Shown piece by piece: positions 44,454-53,242 of a stretch of DNA of 64,000 bases. The stretch comes from DATKBT01 sp035546295 (GTDB lineage Bacteria > Acidobacteriota > Thermoanaerobaculia > Multivoradales > Multivoraceae). The translations under genes and the position numbers were made by a program. Below the pieces are notes generated by a model. It was not told the DNA's origin. It saw nothing but the letters and a program-made list of their open reading frames with translations, and ran no database searches. Within the stretch, counting starts at the first letter, position 1. Every line of letters begins with the position of its first letter. The stretch spans positions 1 to 64,000 of the forward strand of contig DATKBT010000061.1 in NCBI GenBank assembly GCA_035546295.1. The letters run 5' to 3'.

Positions 44454-45986
44454 ATGGACGCGCGGCTCCCCCGACGACGCCGGCGGCTTCCGCTCGTCGC
44501 TTCGAGCACGATTCTAGGAGGCTGCTGCAGGACTCGGCACGAGCTCCTGGCGCTGGCGGCCACGGTCTCCATCCTGGCCGCCGCGGCATGCGGCGGCGCC
44601 AGCGAAGCCGCGACCGAGAAGCACCGCCGCGGCTCGGTCGAGCTGGCGCCGTGCCCCGAGCTCGGCAGCCCGGACCTGCTGTGCGGGAGCCACGAGGTCT
44701 GGGAGGATCGCGCCGCCGGCAGCGGCCGCCGGATCGCCGTCCGCATCGCGCTGCTGCCGGCCACCGGCGAGCGCCGAGACGATCCGATCGTGTTCCTGGC
44801 CGGCGGCCCCGGCGCCTCGGCAGTCGAGAGCGCGGCGAGGCGGGCGCGCTCGCCCTGGCGCGAGCATCGCGACCTCCTGTTCCTCGACCAGCGCGGCACC
44901 GGCGGCTCGAACCGGCTCGACTGCCCGCCGCCCGACGACGATCCGCAGCGCTTCCTCGAACCTCCCTTCGTGCGCCTGGACGAGATCGAGCGCTGCCGGG
45001 ACCAGCTCTCGACCCGCGCCGACCTCCGGCTCTACACGACGCCGAGCGCGGTCGACGACTTCGACGAGATCCGCGCCGCGATGGACTACGACCAGGTCAA
45101 CCTCCTCGGCGGCTCCTACGGCACGCGCGCGGCGCTGGTCTGGATGCGCCGGCACCCGGAGACGATCCGCACCGCCATCCTCGACGGCGTCGCGCCGCTC
45201 TCGTTCAAGAACCCGCTGCACCACGCGCGCTCGGCGCAGGGCGCGATCGAGGCCACCTTCGCCGAGTGCGCGAGCGACCCCGCCTGCGACCGCGCCTTCC
45301 CCGACCTCCCCGCCAAGCTCGTCGAGGTGATCGCGCGCCTCGAGCGCCAGCCGGCGAAGGTCTCCTTCGAGGACCCGGAGTCGGGCCGGACGCTCGAGCT
45401 CGAGTTGTCGCGTGATGCGCTCGCCTCAGGGCTGCGGGTGTTCAGCTACACCATGCCGCGCGCCCGCTCGCTGCCGCGCCTCGTGCACCAGGCGTGGGAG
45501 GGGGACCTCGCCCCGATCGCGGCTGCGGCGTTCGCGAGCACCCGCGGCATCACCGAGGCGCTGGCGATGGGGATGCTGCTCTCGGTCACCTGCCCCGAGG
45601 ACCTGGCCCGCATCGGCGAGCCCGAGATCGAGGCCGAGACCGGCGGCACCTACCTGGGGCCCGCGCGGGTGCGCGCGCAGCTCGCGGCCTGCGCGGTGTG
45701 GCCGAACGGCAGCGTCGACGACGGCTACGGCGATCCCGTCTCGGTCGATGTGCCGACCCTGCTGCTGTCGGGGACGCTCGACCCGGTGACGCCGCCGGAG
45801 CAGGGGGAGGTGGCGGCGCGAAACCTCCCGCGATCGCTGCATCTGGTGGTTCCCGGGGCGCACGGCGTGGGCGGCAGCCGCTGCCTGCGCTCGATCGCGA
45901 CGAGCTTCCTCGAGCGCGGCGAGGTCGACGGCCTCGACACCTCCTGCACCGCCGAGCTCACGCTGCCGCCGTTCGACCTCGGCTGA
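44454..45986 (+). CDS. Alpha/beta hydrolase, TAP-like (tripeptidyl/prolyl aminopeptidase type), lipoprotein
   Basis: 510-aa exported hydrolase. An N-terminal hydrophobic stretch ALAATVSILAAAACGG ends in a lipobox-like Cys. The catalytic parts are VFLAGGPGASAVESAARR (oxyanion GGPG), LFLDQRGTGGSNRLDCP, the nucleophile elbow NLLGGSYGTRAALVWMRR, LLLSGTLDPVTPPEQGE (Asp) and VVPGAHGVGG (His). This matches the S33 peptidase/TAP-like group that releases N-terminal residues from peptides. The C-terminal TAP domain with Cys pairs is present. It is divergent from the sulfatase-like gene by about 220 bp. The ATG at 44454 is the first in frame with reasonable context; a shorter start is possible. Confidence 0.84.
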   Translation: MDARLPRRRRRLPLVASSTILGGCCRTRHELLALAATVSILAAAACGGASEAATEKHRRGSVELAPCPELGSPDLLCGSHEVWEDRAAGSGRRIAVRIALLPATGERRDDPIVFLAGGPGASAVESAARRARSPWREHRDLLFLDQRGTGGSNRLDCPPPDDDPQRFLEPPFVRLDEIERCRDQLSTRADLRLYTTPSAVDDFDEIRAAMDYDQVNLLGGSYGTRAALVWMRRHPETIRTAILDGVAPLSFKNPLHHARSAQGAIEATFAECASDPACDRAFPDLPAKLVEVIARLERQPAKVSFEDPESGRTLELELSRDALASGLRVFSYTMPRARSLPRLVHQAWEGDLAPIAAAAFASTRGITEALAMGMLLSVTCPEDLARIGEPEIEAETGGTYLGPARVRAQLAACAVWPNGSVDDGYGDPVSVDVPTLLLSGTLDPVTPPEQGEVAARNLPRSLHLVVPGAHGVGGSRCLRSIATSFLERGEVDGLDTSCTAELTLPPFDLG

Positions 45987-45987
45987 C

Positions 45988-46098
45988 GCTAACCTCCGAT
46001 CTGCTTGGCGCGCTGCGCGCGCTATAGCAGATCTCCGGCTAGCCATCTCTCGCGCCTCCATGCGCCTGCGGCGCGTCGCCGCGGACAGCCATAGAACC
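45988..46098 (+). repeat. Dispersed hairpin repeat family B, copy B2
   Basis: GCTAACCTCCGATCTGCT at 45988-46005 pairs with AGCAGATCTCCGGCTAGC at 46026-46043 around a GC-rich loop. The 38-nt 3' module follows at 46061-46098. Relative to B1, two stem base pairs change on both sides (G-C to C-G and C-G to T-A), so pairing is kept. It begins one base after the hydrolase stop codon. Confidence 0.85.
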
Positions 46099-46125
46099 GG
46101 ATCTCGAAACCTGCACAGCCTCTTG

Positions 46126-46232
46126 GACTCCGATCTGCTTGGGCACGCTGCGCGCGCTATAGCAGATCTCCGGCTAGCCATTTCTCGCGGCTCCAGCGCC
46201 TCCGGCGCGTCGCCGCGGACAGCCGTAGAACC
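46126..46232 (+). repeat. Dispersed hairpin repeat family B, copy B3
   Basis: Directly after B2. The 5' arm ACTCCGATCTGCT (46127-46139) is shortened but the 3' arm AGCAGATCTCCGGCTAGC is identical at 46161-46178. The 3' module lies at 46195-46232 with one or two changes. It ends about 60 bp before the EamA gene. Confidence 0.82.
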
Positions 46233-46292
46233 AAACCCTGACGATTCGAACAGGCTGCCACCGCTCCCCCCTCGCTAGCCCCGGAATCCCTC

Positions 46293-47261
46293 GTGCCGCG
46301 GAGCGACCCCGCCCCACCCGCCCCCCGTGTCGCCGCCGGCACGGGCGCGGTCTTCCTGGCGCTGATCAGCTGGTCGATCCCGGGCGTGCTGGTGCGCGGG
46401 ATGACGATGCCGGCTCTGCCGATGGTCACCTACCGGCTGCTGATCGGCGTGGTGCTCGGCGTCGGCGTGCTCTACGCGAGCCGCGGCCGCCTCACCTGGC
46501 GGGTGCTGCGCACCAGCACGGTGGCGGGTCTGTGCCTCGGCGTCGACCTGGTCGCGTTCTTCCTGGCCCTCAAGCTCACCACCGTCGCCAACGCCACGGT
46601 GATCGGCTCGCTGCAGCCCCTGCTGCTGCTGTTCGCGGCGCCGATGCTGTTCGGCGAACGGATCCGCTGGCCCGACGCCCTCGCCGCGCTCACCGCGATC
46701 GGCGGCGTGTCGCTGGTCTTCCTCGGCTCGACCGGCCAGCCCTCCTGGAACCCGCGCGGCGACGCGTGGGCGGTGGTGACCCTGCTCGCCTGGACCGGCT
46801 ACTTCCTCGCCTGCAAGCGGGCTCGTCGCGAGCTGACCTCGCGGGAGCTGACCGCCGGCTCCTCGATGGTCGCGGTGCTGGTGGTCCTGCCGGCGCTGGC
46901 CTGGAACCCGACCGGGTTCGCGGTCCCGACGCCGCTCCAGTGGGCGGGCCTGGTGACGATGGCGGGGGTCGGCTGGTCCGGGCACGTGCTCATGAATTGG
47001 GCGCTGGGCCACATCCCGGTCTGGGTCGGCGGCACGGCGTCGCTGGCGGCGCCGATCGCCACCACCGCCCTCGCCGCCCTGATCCTCGACGAGCCGCTCG
47101 CCGGCCAGCAGGTGGTGGGGATGGTCATCGCCACGACCGCCCTCACCGTGGTCACCCTGCGGACCCGCGAGGTGCTCGCCGTCGATGCAGCGCCGGTGGT
47201 GCTCGAGCCCCCGGTCGACGAGCACCCGGTCGCGGAGCCCGCGGTCGAGGAGCATCCGTAA
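46293..47261 (+). CDS. EamA/DMT-family membrane transporter
   Basis: 322-aa ten-helix transporter of the drug/metabolite superfamily, with two five-helix EamA repeats: AVFLALISWSIPGVLVRGMT begins the first, NATVIGSLQPLLLLFAAPML is its conserved helix 4-5, and the second runs from WAVVTLLAWTGYFLACKRAR to ALAALILDEPLAGQQVVGMV. Substrate unknown. The C-terminal tail is Pro/Glu/Val-rich. The GTG at 46293 is chosen as start. A symporter remnant follows directly. Confidence 0.88.
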   Translation: MPRSDPAPPAPRVAAGTGAVFLALISWSIPGVLVRGMTMPALPMVTYRLLIGVVLGVGVLYASRGRLTWRVLRTSTVAGLCLGVDLVAFFLALKLTTVANATVIGSLQPLLLLFAAPMLFGERIRWPDALAALTAIGGVSLVFLGSTGQPSWNPRGDAWAVVTLLAWTGYFLACKRARRELTSRELTAGSSMVAVLVVLPALAWNPTGFAVPTPLQWAGLVTMAGVGWSGHVLMNWALGHIPVWVGGTASLAAPIATTALAALILDEPLAGQQVVGMVIATTALTVVTLRTREVLAVDAAPVVLEPPVDEHPVAEPAVEEHP

Positions 47262-47308
47262 CGACGCGAGCCTCTACGCTCTCGTCGCGGCCGGCGTCCC
47301 TGCCGGCC

Positions 47309-47590
47309 TGGAGCTACTACGGAGAGCAGGGCTCGGTGTACCTGTTCGGCGTCCGGTCGGTGCGCCCCTACCGCGTGCTCTACTGCCTGCTCGTCCTGGT
47401 CGCCAGCTCGCCGCTCATCCGCACCGAGGCGCAGCTCGAGGTCGTCTCCTCGCTGGGCACCGGGGTGATGCTCTTCGCCAACATCCCGATCATGCTGCTC
47501 TTCGGCCCGCAGGCCATGCGCGCCTATCACGGCTACATGGCCCGCCTGCGCCGGGGGGAGATGGATCGGCGCGGCCTCGGGCCGAAGTAG
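47309..47590 (+). pseudogene. C-terminal fragment of a sodium:alanine (AGCS) symporter
   Basis: The frame ending at 47590 reads WSYYGEQGSVYLFGVRSVRP, then YRVLYCLLVLVASSPLIRTE and LGTGVMLFANIPIMLLFGPQ, AMRAYHGYMARLRRGEM. This is the last 90-95 residues of AGCS amino-acid:cation symporters, which are normally 450-550 aa. No start codon or upstream homology exists; the preceding 45 bp separate it from the EamA stop. It is a deletion remnant. Confidence 0.8.
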
Positions 47591-47617
47591 ATCGATGCGG
47601 CTTCGGCGACCAAGAGC

Positions 47618-47992
47618 TCAGGTCGCGATGCTGACCTCTTCGACCTCGCGCTCGAATGCCAGCAACTCCTCGTCGCTCATCCCCAGCACCTGTTGGAGGA
47701 AGTCTCGTTCCTTCAGCAGGTGCCGGAAGTACGAGTGGCGACGATGAGGATCGACTCCGGCGCTGTCGTGGTCGCCGATCATGCGACGGACGAGGAGCTC
47801 GCGATACGTGCCTTGGCGCCCGTCGCCGGATTCGAGGAGCAGGGCCCTCAGGACTTCGATTTCCTGAAGAGCCCGGAACAACATCTCGCGGAGGCAGGCG
47901 AGCTGGGCGTTCAGCTCGTCGATGTCGCCGGCCGGTTTGACCAGTAACAACAACCGGTGCAGCGGCTCGTCGGCAAGCTCAGGATAGGTCAT
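47618..47992 (-). CDS. Small hypothetical helical protein
   Basis: 124-aa protein of unknown function, mostly helical: ELADEPLHRLLLLVKPAGDI, then ELNAQLACLREMLFRALQEI and DFLQQVLGMSDEELLAFERE. The middle part carries RHSYFRHLLKERDF. No signal or membrane segment is seen. It has a strong AGGAGGTG ribosome-binding site before the ATG at 47992; the frame to 48100 upstream is not needed. Divergent from the HD-domain gene. Confidence 0.7.
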   Translation of the reverse strand: MTYPELADEPLHRLLLLVKPAGDIDELNAQLACLREMLFRALQEIEVLRALLLESGDGRQGTYRELLVRRMIGDHDSAGVDPHRRHSYFRHLLKERDFLQQVLGMSDEELLAFEREVEEVSIAT

Positions 47993-48102
47993 CTTCACCT
48001 CCTGGAGTGCGATTCCGCAGCATACCAACCGAGCCGGCCCGTCCTGGCGACGCTCCCGGGAGCCGTGGGCTCGGCTAAGCTCGTGGAAAGTCGCAACCAC
48101 CG

Positions 48103-48564
48103 ATGAACGAATCGTCCCCGACGCTCGAAGACGCCATCTCCTTGGCGCTGGAAGCCCACCGCGGGCAGACGGACAAGGCCGGCGCGCCTTACATCCTCCA
48201 TCCCCTCCGGATGATGCTACGCGTGAGGAGTCCCACCGAGCGCATGGTTGCGCTACTCCACGACGTGGTGGAGGACAGCGACCACACCCTCGAGGATCTC
48301 CGACGCCGCGGCTTCCCGGGCGACGTGGTCGCGGCCTTCGACGCCCTCACCCGGCGCAAAGGAGAGGGCGAGACCTACGAGGCGTTCGTGTGGCGGGCGG
48401 CCCGGCATCCGGTCGCGCGACAGGTGAAGATCGCCGACCTCGAGGACAATCTGGACCTGAGCCGGATCGCGGCGCCGGGTGACGAGGACAGGGCGAGGAT
48501 GGAGCGCTATCAGAGGGCACTGGCCGTGCTGCAGGAGGCGGTCGGGGAGGGCGATGAGCCGTGA
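48103..48564 (+). CDS. Small HD-domain hydrolase, (p)ppGpp-hydrolase (Mesh1/SpoT)-like
   Basis: 153-aa protein equivalent to the HD hydrolase half of RelA/SpoT enzymes. Motifs are AHRGQTDKAGAPYILHPLRM, the HD pair in MVALLHDVVEDSDHTLEDLR and the C-terminal VKIADLEDNLDLSRI. It lacks synthetase and regulatory domains, like small alarmone hydrolases. The substrate could be a (p)ppGpp-like nucleotide, but this is unproven. Its stop overlaps the start of the next gene (GTGA), indicating a two-gene unit. Confidence 0.82.
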   Translation: MNESSPTLEDAISLALEAHRGQTDKAGAPYILHPLRMMLRVRSPTERMVALLHDVVEDSDHTLEDLRRRGFPGDVVAAFDALTRRKGEGETYEAFVWRAARHPVARQVKIADLEDNLDLSRIAAPGDEDRARMERYQRALAVLQEAVGEGDEP

Positions 48565-48971
48565 CCAGTGAGGGGTCCGGCGGTGGTCTGCGGATCCCGG
48601 CGGCAGCGGCGGGCTGCGCCGTGTGCTCCCGGGAGGGGATCCCGGTCGAAGAGCTGCGCCTCGCCACCACGGAGGAGCTGTACATGGACTCCCACGAGGG
48701 GGCGTCCATCGCGCGGTGCGAGCTTTGCTCGACGCTTTATCTATGCGCCTGGATGGAGGTGTTCGACGACACCTGGGGCTATTACCGGCCGGTGTCGCAG
48801 GAAGAGTCCGAGGCGGTGGCCGCAGCCTTCCGAGCCGGTCGAGAGGACCGGGAGCCCTTGGTCTGGGGGCTGGTGCGGCAGGGACCGGTGCTGCAGAGAG
48901 CGGCGGGGGCTGCGCGCGTCTGGTGGACCGAGAAGGCCACGGTCCTCGGCGGGTCGTCGTACAGCGTGTGA
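48561..48971 (+). CDS. Hypothetical protein with two CxxC pairs
   Basis: 136-aa protein, GTG start overlapping the HD gene's stop. Two cysteine pairs, AAGCAVCSREG near residue 19 and IARCELCSTLYLC near 53-56, could bind one zinc. A central segment EVFDDTWGYYRPVSQEE is acidic. No family recognised. Coupling to the alarmone-hydrolase-like gene suggests a shared role. Confidence 0.65.
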   Translation: MTSEGSGGGLRIPAAAAGCAVCSREGIPVEELRLATTEELYMDSHEGASIARCELCSTLYLCAWMEVFDDTWGYYRPVSQEESEAVAAAFRAGREDREPLVWGLVRQGPVLQRAAGAARVWWTEKATVLGGSSYSV

Positions 48972-49341
48972 CGCAGCCTCCGAGTCCTGGCAAGACTGCC
49001 CGACTCGCGGTCGCCCTCCTCCGCCCGGGAGGAGGCGCCGGTCGCCACCTCGCGAAGGTCTCCCAGGGCCTAGAGCCCGGGCCTCAGGTCTTCATCGGCA
49101 GGCTGCACGGCGATTGCCAGGGCATCAGCTCGTAGAGATGCGCGCCTCCTGAGCCTCCGGCACCGTAGTTCTACTGGCCGAAGCGGGTGGGTAGAAAGTG
49201 CGGTTTCCGGCGGCGTGCGATCGGACTTACTCTGATACACAGGAAAACTACTTCAGCAAGCCCGCCAACGTACGATGGACGACTTCCCCGTAGGCCAAGG
49301 GTCGGCACGAGCCTCTTGGCGCAGGAAGATGGAGAGTCAAC
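48972..49341. other. 370-bp gap, no gene recognised
   Basis: Between the Cys-rich gene and the ice-binding-like gene. No domain is visible in any frame. The right end holds a GGAGAG ribosome-binding site and a relatively AT-rich stretch near 49220-49260 that may be the promoter. Confidence 0.55.
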
Positions 49342-50166
49342 ATGAACCGATCGCACGCGAGGCTCCTGACCAGCGTCGGGCTCGACGCCCTGGCTTCGTT
49401 GGGGTACGCCGCCCCGTCACGGGCCCAGGCGGTGGCGCCGCCACTGGGTACGGCGGGTAGCTACACGGTCCTGGGTACGAACGGCATCCCGACTTCCGGG
49501 ACGGTAACCTGTACCACTTCCACCATCGACGGGGACGTGGGCTCCACCGGCAACTCGATCACCGACACCGGGCCGTGCACGATCACGGGTGACGTCGACG
49601 CGCCGGTCGCCGGGGCGGTCGTCAGTGACTTCGACGACGCCTACGACGCGGTCGAGACCCTCAACCCGGTGTGCGACGGGGTCGTGCCGACCACCACCAC
49701 CACGCTCCCGCCCGGTGTCTACTGCTCCGCCGCAGGGACCACGATCGGCGCCGGCGTCACGATCACGCTCGACGGAGACGCCGACGACGTCTGGGTCTTC
49801 AGGATCGGGACCGGCGGGTTGGGCGCCCTCACCGGCACCGGCCCCAACTTGCAGGTGGTCATGGGCGGCACCGCGGAGGCCTGCAACGTGTACTGGTGGA
49901 CCGCCGAGGCCGCGACGATGACGGATGCGGTGTTCGCGGGCAACGTCCTCTCGGGGACCGCCGCCACGATGACCGACACGAGCTGGGAAGGGCGAGCCTT
50001 GGCGACGACCGACGTAGCACTCACGGACTCGATCATCACCGGGTGCCTGGCGGAGGCGCCCCCGTCCCTGCTCGAGATTCCGACCCTCGGGCCGGGCGCC
50101 ATGGCGAGCCTCGTCGCCCTGCTCGCCGCCATCGGGCTGCTCGTCCTCCGGAGGCTCTCCATATAG
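49342..50166 (+). CDS. Ice-binding (DUF3494) family protein with IPTL-type sorting tail
   Basis: 274-aa secreted protein. After a signal-like N-terminus comes a beta-solenoid of the DUF3494 ice-binding family: GTAGSYTVLGTNGIPTSG, then DGDVGSTGNSITDTGP, TITLDGDADDVWVFRIG, a threonine-rich strand and ACNVYWWTAEAATMTDAVFA followed by GNVLSGTAATMTD. The C-terminus SLLEIPTLGPGAMASLVALL then LLVLRRLSI is an IPTL-CTERM-type anchor (motif, helix, basic end) for export and envelope sorting. In cold-living bacteria such proteins bind ice crystals, but many mesophiles carry them with unknown ligand. Confidence 0.85.
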   Translation: MNRSHARLLTSVGLDALASLGYAAPSRAQAVAPPLGTAGSYTVLGTNGIPTSGTVTCTTSTIDGDVGSTGNSITDTGPCTITGDVDAPVAGAVVSDFDDAYDAVETLNPVCDGVVPTTTTTLPPGVYCSAAGTTIGAGVTITLDGDADDVWVFRIGTGGLGALTGTGPNLQVVMGGTAEACNVYWWTAEAATMTDAVFAGNVLSGTAATMTDTSWEGRALATTDVALTDSIITGCLAEAPPSLLEIPTLGPGAMASLVALLAAIGLLVLRRLSI

Positions 50167-50310
50167 GGCTCGCCGAAGTCGGCGCGGCGAGGTTCACCGA
50201 AACGCCGGCCGCTCCTCGGCGTTCGTCATGCGCAGCCTTTGGAGCAGCGCTGCAGCACCAGCACCCCGTTGTAGACCAGACGGCCCCCGTACAGGTCCTC
50301 CTCGTGGGCG

Positions 50311-51954
50311 TCACAGCAGCGCGACGACGAACCGGCCGGCGAGCGTCGCCAGCACGCTGCCGACCGCGTAGGCGGCGGCGTAGCTGATCGCGGGCTCGTT
50401 GCTGTCGGATGCGCGGCGGAGCGCCACCAGCGCCGCCGACGAGGTGAGCCCGCCGCAGACGCTGCCCCAGGCGTCGAGCGGCTGCAAACCGAGCAGCCTG
50501 CGGGCCGCGAAAACCGACGACAGCACCGTGATCGAGGTCACCAGCGCCGCGCCCGCGAAGACCGTCCCGAAGACGACACCGGACTGCCCTCCCATCAGGG
50601 GGCCGTTGCCGGCCCGTACTCCGGTCTCGGCCACGAACAGCAGGATGCCGAGATCCCGCACGAGCTGGCGCGCCGCGGGCGGCACGTGCGCCGAGACCGG
50701 GCCGAGGTGGCGAAAGCGGCCGAGGAGCACCCCCATGGTCAGCAGGCCGACCGCCGTGCCGACCGCCGCGCTCTCGCCGAGGAAGGGCAGCGGGACGGCG
50801 CCGATCAGCAGGCCGAGCAGGATGCCGCCGGCATACACCGCCAGGTCGGTCTCGCGCCCGGTGCGCTCGAAGCGACCGAGCGCCGCCGACGCCGCGCGCA
50901 CGTCGTCCCGCCGCCCGCTGACCAGCACCACGTCGTCGCGCTGGAGCCGCAGATCGGCGGCGGGCTCGAGCGACACCCCGCCGCGATGGACCTCGGTGAC
51001 CAGGCAGCGGAAGCGGTCGGTGAGCTGGAGCTGGGCGAGGGTCCGTCCGATCGCATCCCGACGGGTGACCTGGATCGCACGTGGCGAGGCCATCGCGTCG
51101 CGCAGCTCGTCGTCGAACACTTCGCCGCCGACCCGGCGCTCGAGCTCGCGGAGCTCGTCGAGCCGCCCCCGCGCCATCACCCGGTCGTTGCGTTCGAGCA
51201 CGGTGTGCGCGGCCGGCACCAGGAACTCGGAGCCCCGGTGCAGCCAGGTCAGAACGCAGCCGGTGCGCGCGGTGAGCTGCAGCTCGGCGAGCGACCGGCC
51301 GACCGCGTCGTCGCGCTCGACCACGAAGACCCGGCTCAGCTCCGGACCGCGTGGGCGACGCTCCTCCTCTTCCTGGGCCTCGGCCCCGTGGTAGAGAGTG
51401 TCGCCCATCCACCTCGGAAGAAACTGCACGAGCAGCGTCACGCTGAACAGCCCGATCGGGTACGAGAGCACGAACGCGACCGACAGGGGTCCGGCCGGCG
51501 CGCCGGCCTCCGAGGCCACGGCGTAGGCCGGGGCGCTGGTCAGCGCCCCCGCCAGCAGGCCGGCGGTCGCCCCCGCCCCGAGGTCGAGCAGCCGGCCGAG
51601 CAGGAGCGCGATCGCGAGCGCGCCGCCGTTGACGGCCGCGGCGACCGCGGCGAAACGCCACGCGCGCCCCGACTCGACCGCGGCGAACAGGCGTGGCCCG
51701 GCCTCGAAACCGACCGAGTAGATGAACAGCGCGAAACCGAAGTCGCCGAGGGTGACCGGCGGCTCGACCGCGCCGTAGAGCCGGTCCCACGAGAGGCCGA
51801 GGGCGCCCAGCAGCAGCGCGACGAGCAGCGTGCCGCCGGCCGGTCCGGGAGAGAGCCCGCGCCACTCGAGGCGGCCGATGAGGAACCCCGCCGCCACCAC
51901 CAGCATGAGCCCGGCCAGCGGGATCGTGTTGAGGATCTCGATGAGCTCTCGCAC
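50311..51954 (-). CDS. AspT/YidE/YbjL-family transporter with TrkA-C domains
   Basis: 547-aa membrane protein of the aspartate:alanine exchanger type. The two transmembrane duplication halves flank two cytosolic TrkA-C domains: DDAVGRSLAELQLTARTGCV and DAIGRTLAQLQLTDRFRCLV. Helix-rich segments LAGLMLVVAAGFLIGRLEW and LLGLLIGAVPLPFLGES occur in the two halves, and the C-terminal half ends DAWGSVCGGLTSSAALVALR. The substrate is not known; bacterial YidE-type members are uncharacterised. ATG at 51954. The 144 bp beyond its stop hold nothing seen. Confidence 0.83.
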   Translation of the reverse strand: MRELIEILNTIPLAGLMLVVAAGFLIGRLEWRGLSPGPAGGTLLVALLLGALGLSWDRLYGAVEPPVTLGDFGFALFIYSVGFEAGPRLFAAVESGRAWRFAAVAAAVNGGALAIALLLGRLLDLGAGATAGLLAGALTSAPAYAVASEAGAPAGPLSVAFVLSYPIGLFSVTLLVQFLPRWMGDTLYHGAEAQEEEERRPRGPELSRVFVVERDDAVGRSLAELQLTARTGCVLTWLHRGSEFLVPAAHTVLERNDRVMARGRLDELRELERRVGGEVFDDELRDAMASPRAIQVTRRDAIGRTLAQLQLTDRFRCLVTEVHRGGVSLEPAADLRLQRDDVVLVSGRRDDVRAASAALGRFERTGRETDLAVYAGGILLGLLIGAVPLPFLGESAAVGTAVGLLTMGVLLGRFRHLGPVSAHVPPAARQLVRDLGILLFVAETGVRAGNGPLMGGQSGVVFGTVFAGAALVTSITVLSSVFAARRLLGLQPLDAWGSVCGGLTSSAALVALRRASDSNEPAISYAAAYAVGSVLATLAGRFVVALL

Positions 51955-51990
51955 CTGTCGACTCGCAAGCTGTGCTTCGGAGTTTCGCCG

Positions 51991-53166
51991 TCAGTCGGGC
52001 CAGCTCCACGGGGGCTCGTCGAGGCTGCGCTGGCCGACGACGGCGGTCGCGCCGAGCTCCTTGGTGAGCTCGATCGTCCGGCAGGTCTCGGACTCCTGGA
52101 GCGCCGAGACCAGGCGCGCGGAGTGGGAGACGACCCAGACGTGGGTCTCGCGCGAGGCGCGCACCAGCAGTCTCGCCAGCGCTGGGATCAGGTCCGGATG
52201 AAGACTCGTCTCCGGCTCGTTGACCACCATCAGCGGCGGCGGTCGCGGGGTGAGCAGCGCCGCGGTCCACAGCAGGAAGCGGAGGGTGCCGTCGGAGAGC
52301 TCCGAGGCCTGGAGCGGGCGCAGCAGGCCCTCCTGCTCCAGCTCGACCGCGAAGCGACCATCCTCGCGCACGACCACCTCGAGGCGCGAGCCGGGGAAGG
52401 CGTCGGCTACCGTCCGCTCGAGCGCCTCCCGGTCGCCGATCTCGCGCACGGTCTGGAGCGCCGCAGCGAGATCGCGGCCGTCGTGGTGAAGGATGGGCGT
52501 GCGGGTGCCGAGTCGGGGCTGCCTCGCCAGCGCGTCGGGGTCGGTGCGGAACTGGTCGTAGAAGCGCCAGCGCCGGATCGCCTCGCGCAGGTGATGGACC
52601 TCCGGCATCGCGGCGGGGTGCGCGGTCTGGTCGAACAGGCTGTCGGCGGCCGAGACGTCGCCGGCGATCACCTTCCACTCGCGGTCCTCGCGGCTTCGCA
52701 CCATCGAGCTCTTGCGCTCGACCAGAAGGCTCGCCGGCCGGGCCACCGGGCCGGCCCAGATCGCCTCGTGCTTGATCTCGGGGTCGAGCGCGAAGGCCGA
52801 GCTCGACGGCGGCGGCAGGCCGAGCGCGATCGAGTAGCCGAGGTCCTCGCCGAGGAGGTCCTTGCCGACGAAACCCAGCCGGAGCCGCACCGTCTTCGAG
52901 CGTGGCCCGCCGGCCACTCCGACCTCCCCCGAGCGCATCCGCCGCGAGAGATCCTCCGGTCCCGCCCACAGCGTCGACTCGAGCCCGCCCTCGCGTGCCA
53001 GCGCCCGCACCACCCCGCCGCGGCCGGTCTCGGCGAGCAGACGCAGCGCCCGGTAGAGGTTGGACTTGCCGCTGCCGTTGGCGCCAGTGACGACGGTCAG
53101 CCGCCCCATCGGCAGCGCCAGGCGCAGCAGCGAGCGGTAGTTGGCGATGGCGAGGACGTCGATCAT
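51991..53166 (-). CDS. RecF/OLD-like AAA ATPase (COG4637-type)
   Basis: 391-aa ABC-class ATPase of the SMC/RecF superfamily. It opens with IANYRSLLRLALPMGRLTVV, Walker A TGANGSGKSNLYRALRLLAE, and the family stretch ALAREGGLESTLWAGPEDL. The signature motif ELSDGTLRFLLW, Walker B PPLMVVNEPETSLHPDLIP and the His switch VWVVSHSARLV follow. There are no nuclease or TOPRIM residues, unlike OLD. The closest remembered group is the predicted-ATPase family COG4637. ATG at 53166. It is located 37 bp upstream of the AspT-like gene on the same strand, but no functional link is evident. Confidence 0.85.
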   Translation of the reverse strand: MIDVLAIANYRSLLRLALPMGRLTVVTGANGSGKSNLYRALRLLAETGRGGVVRALAREGGLESTLWAGPEDLSRRMRSGEVGVAGGPRSKTVRLRLGFVGKDLLGEDLGYSIALGLPPPSSSAFALDPEIKHEAIWAGPVARPASLLVERKSSMVRSREDREWKVIAGDVSAADSLFDQTAHPAAMPEVHHLREAIRRWRFYDQFRTDPDALARQPRLGTRTPILHHDGRDLAAALQTVREIGDREALERTVADAFPGSRLEVVVREDGRFAVELEQEGLLRPLQASELSDGTLRFLLWTAALLTPRPPPLMVVNEPETSLHPDLIPALARLLVRASRETHVWVVSHSARLVSALQESETCRTIELTKELGATAVVGQRSLDEPPWSWPD

Positions 53167-53242
53167 GTCCCCGGAGGCTCCGCGCGAGACCACCGGCCAA
53201 GGACCTCCGTGCCCGCCGCTGCGGTGCGATCGAGCGTCGAGG

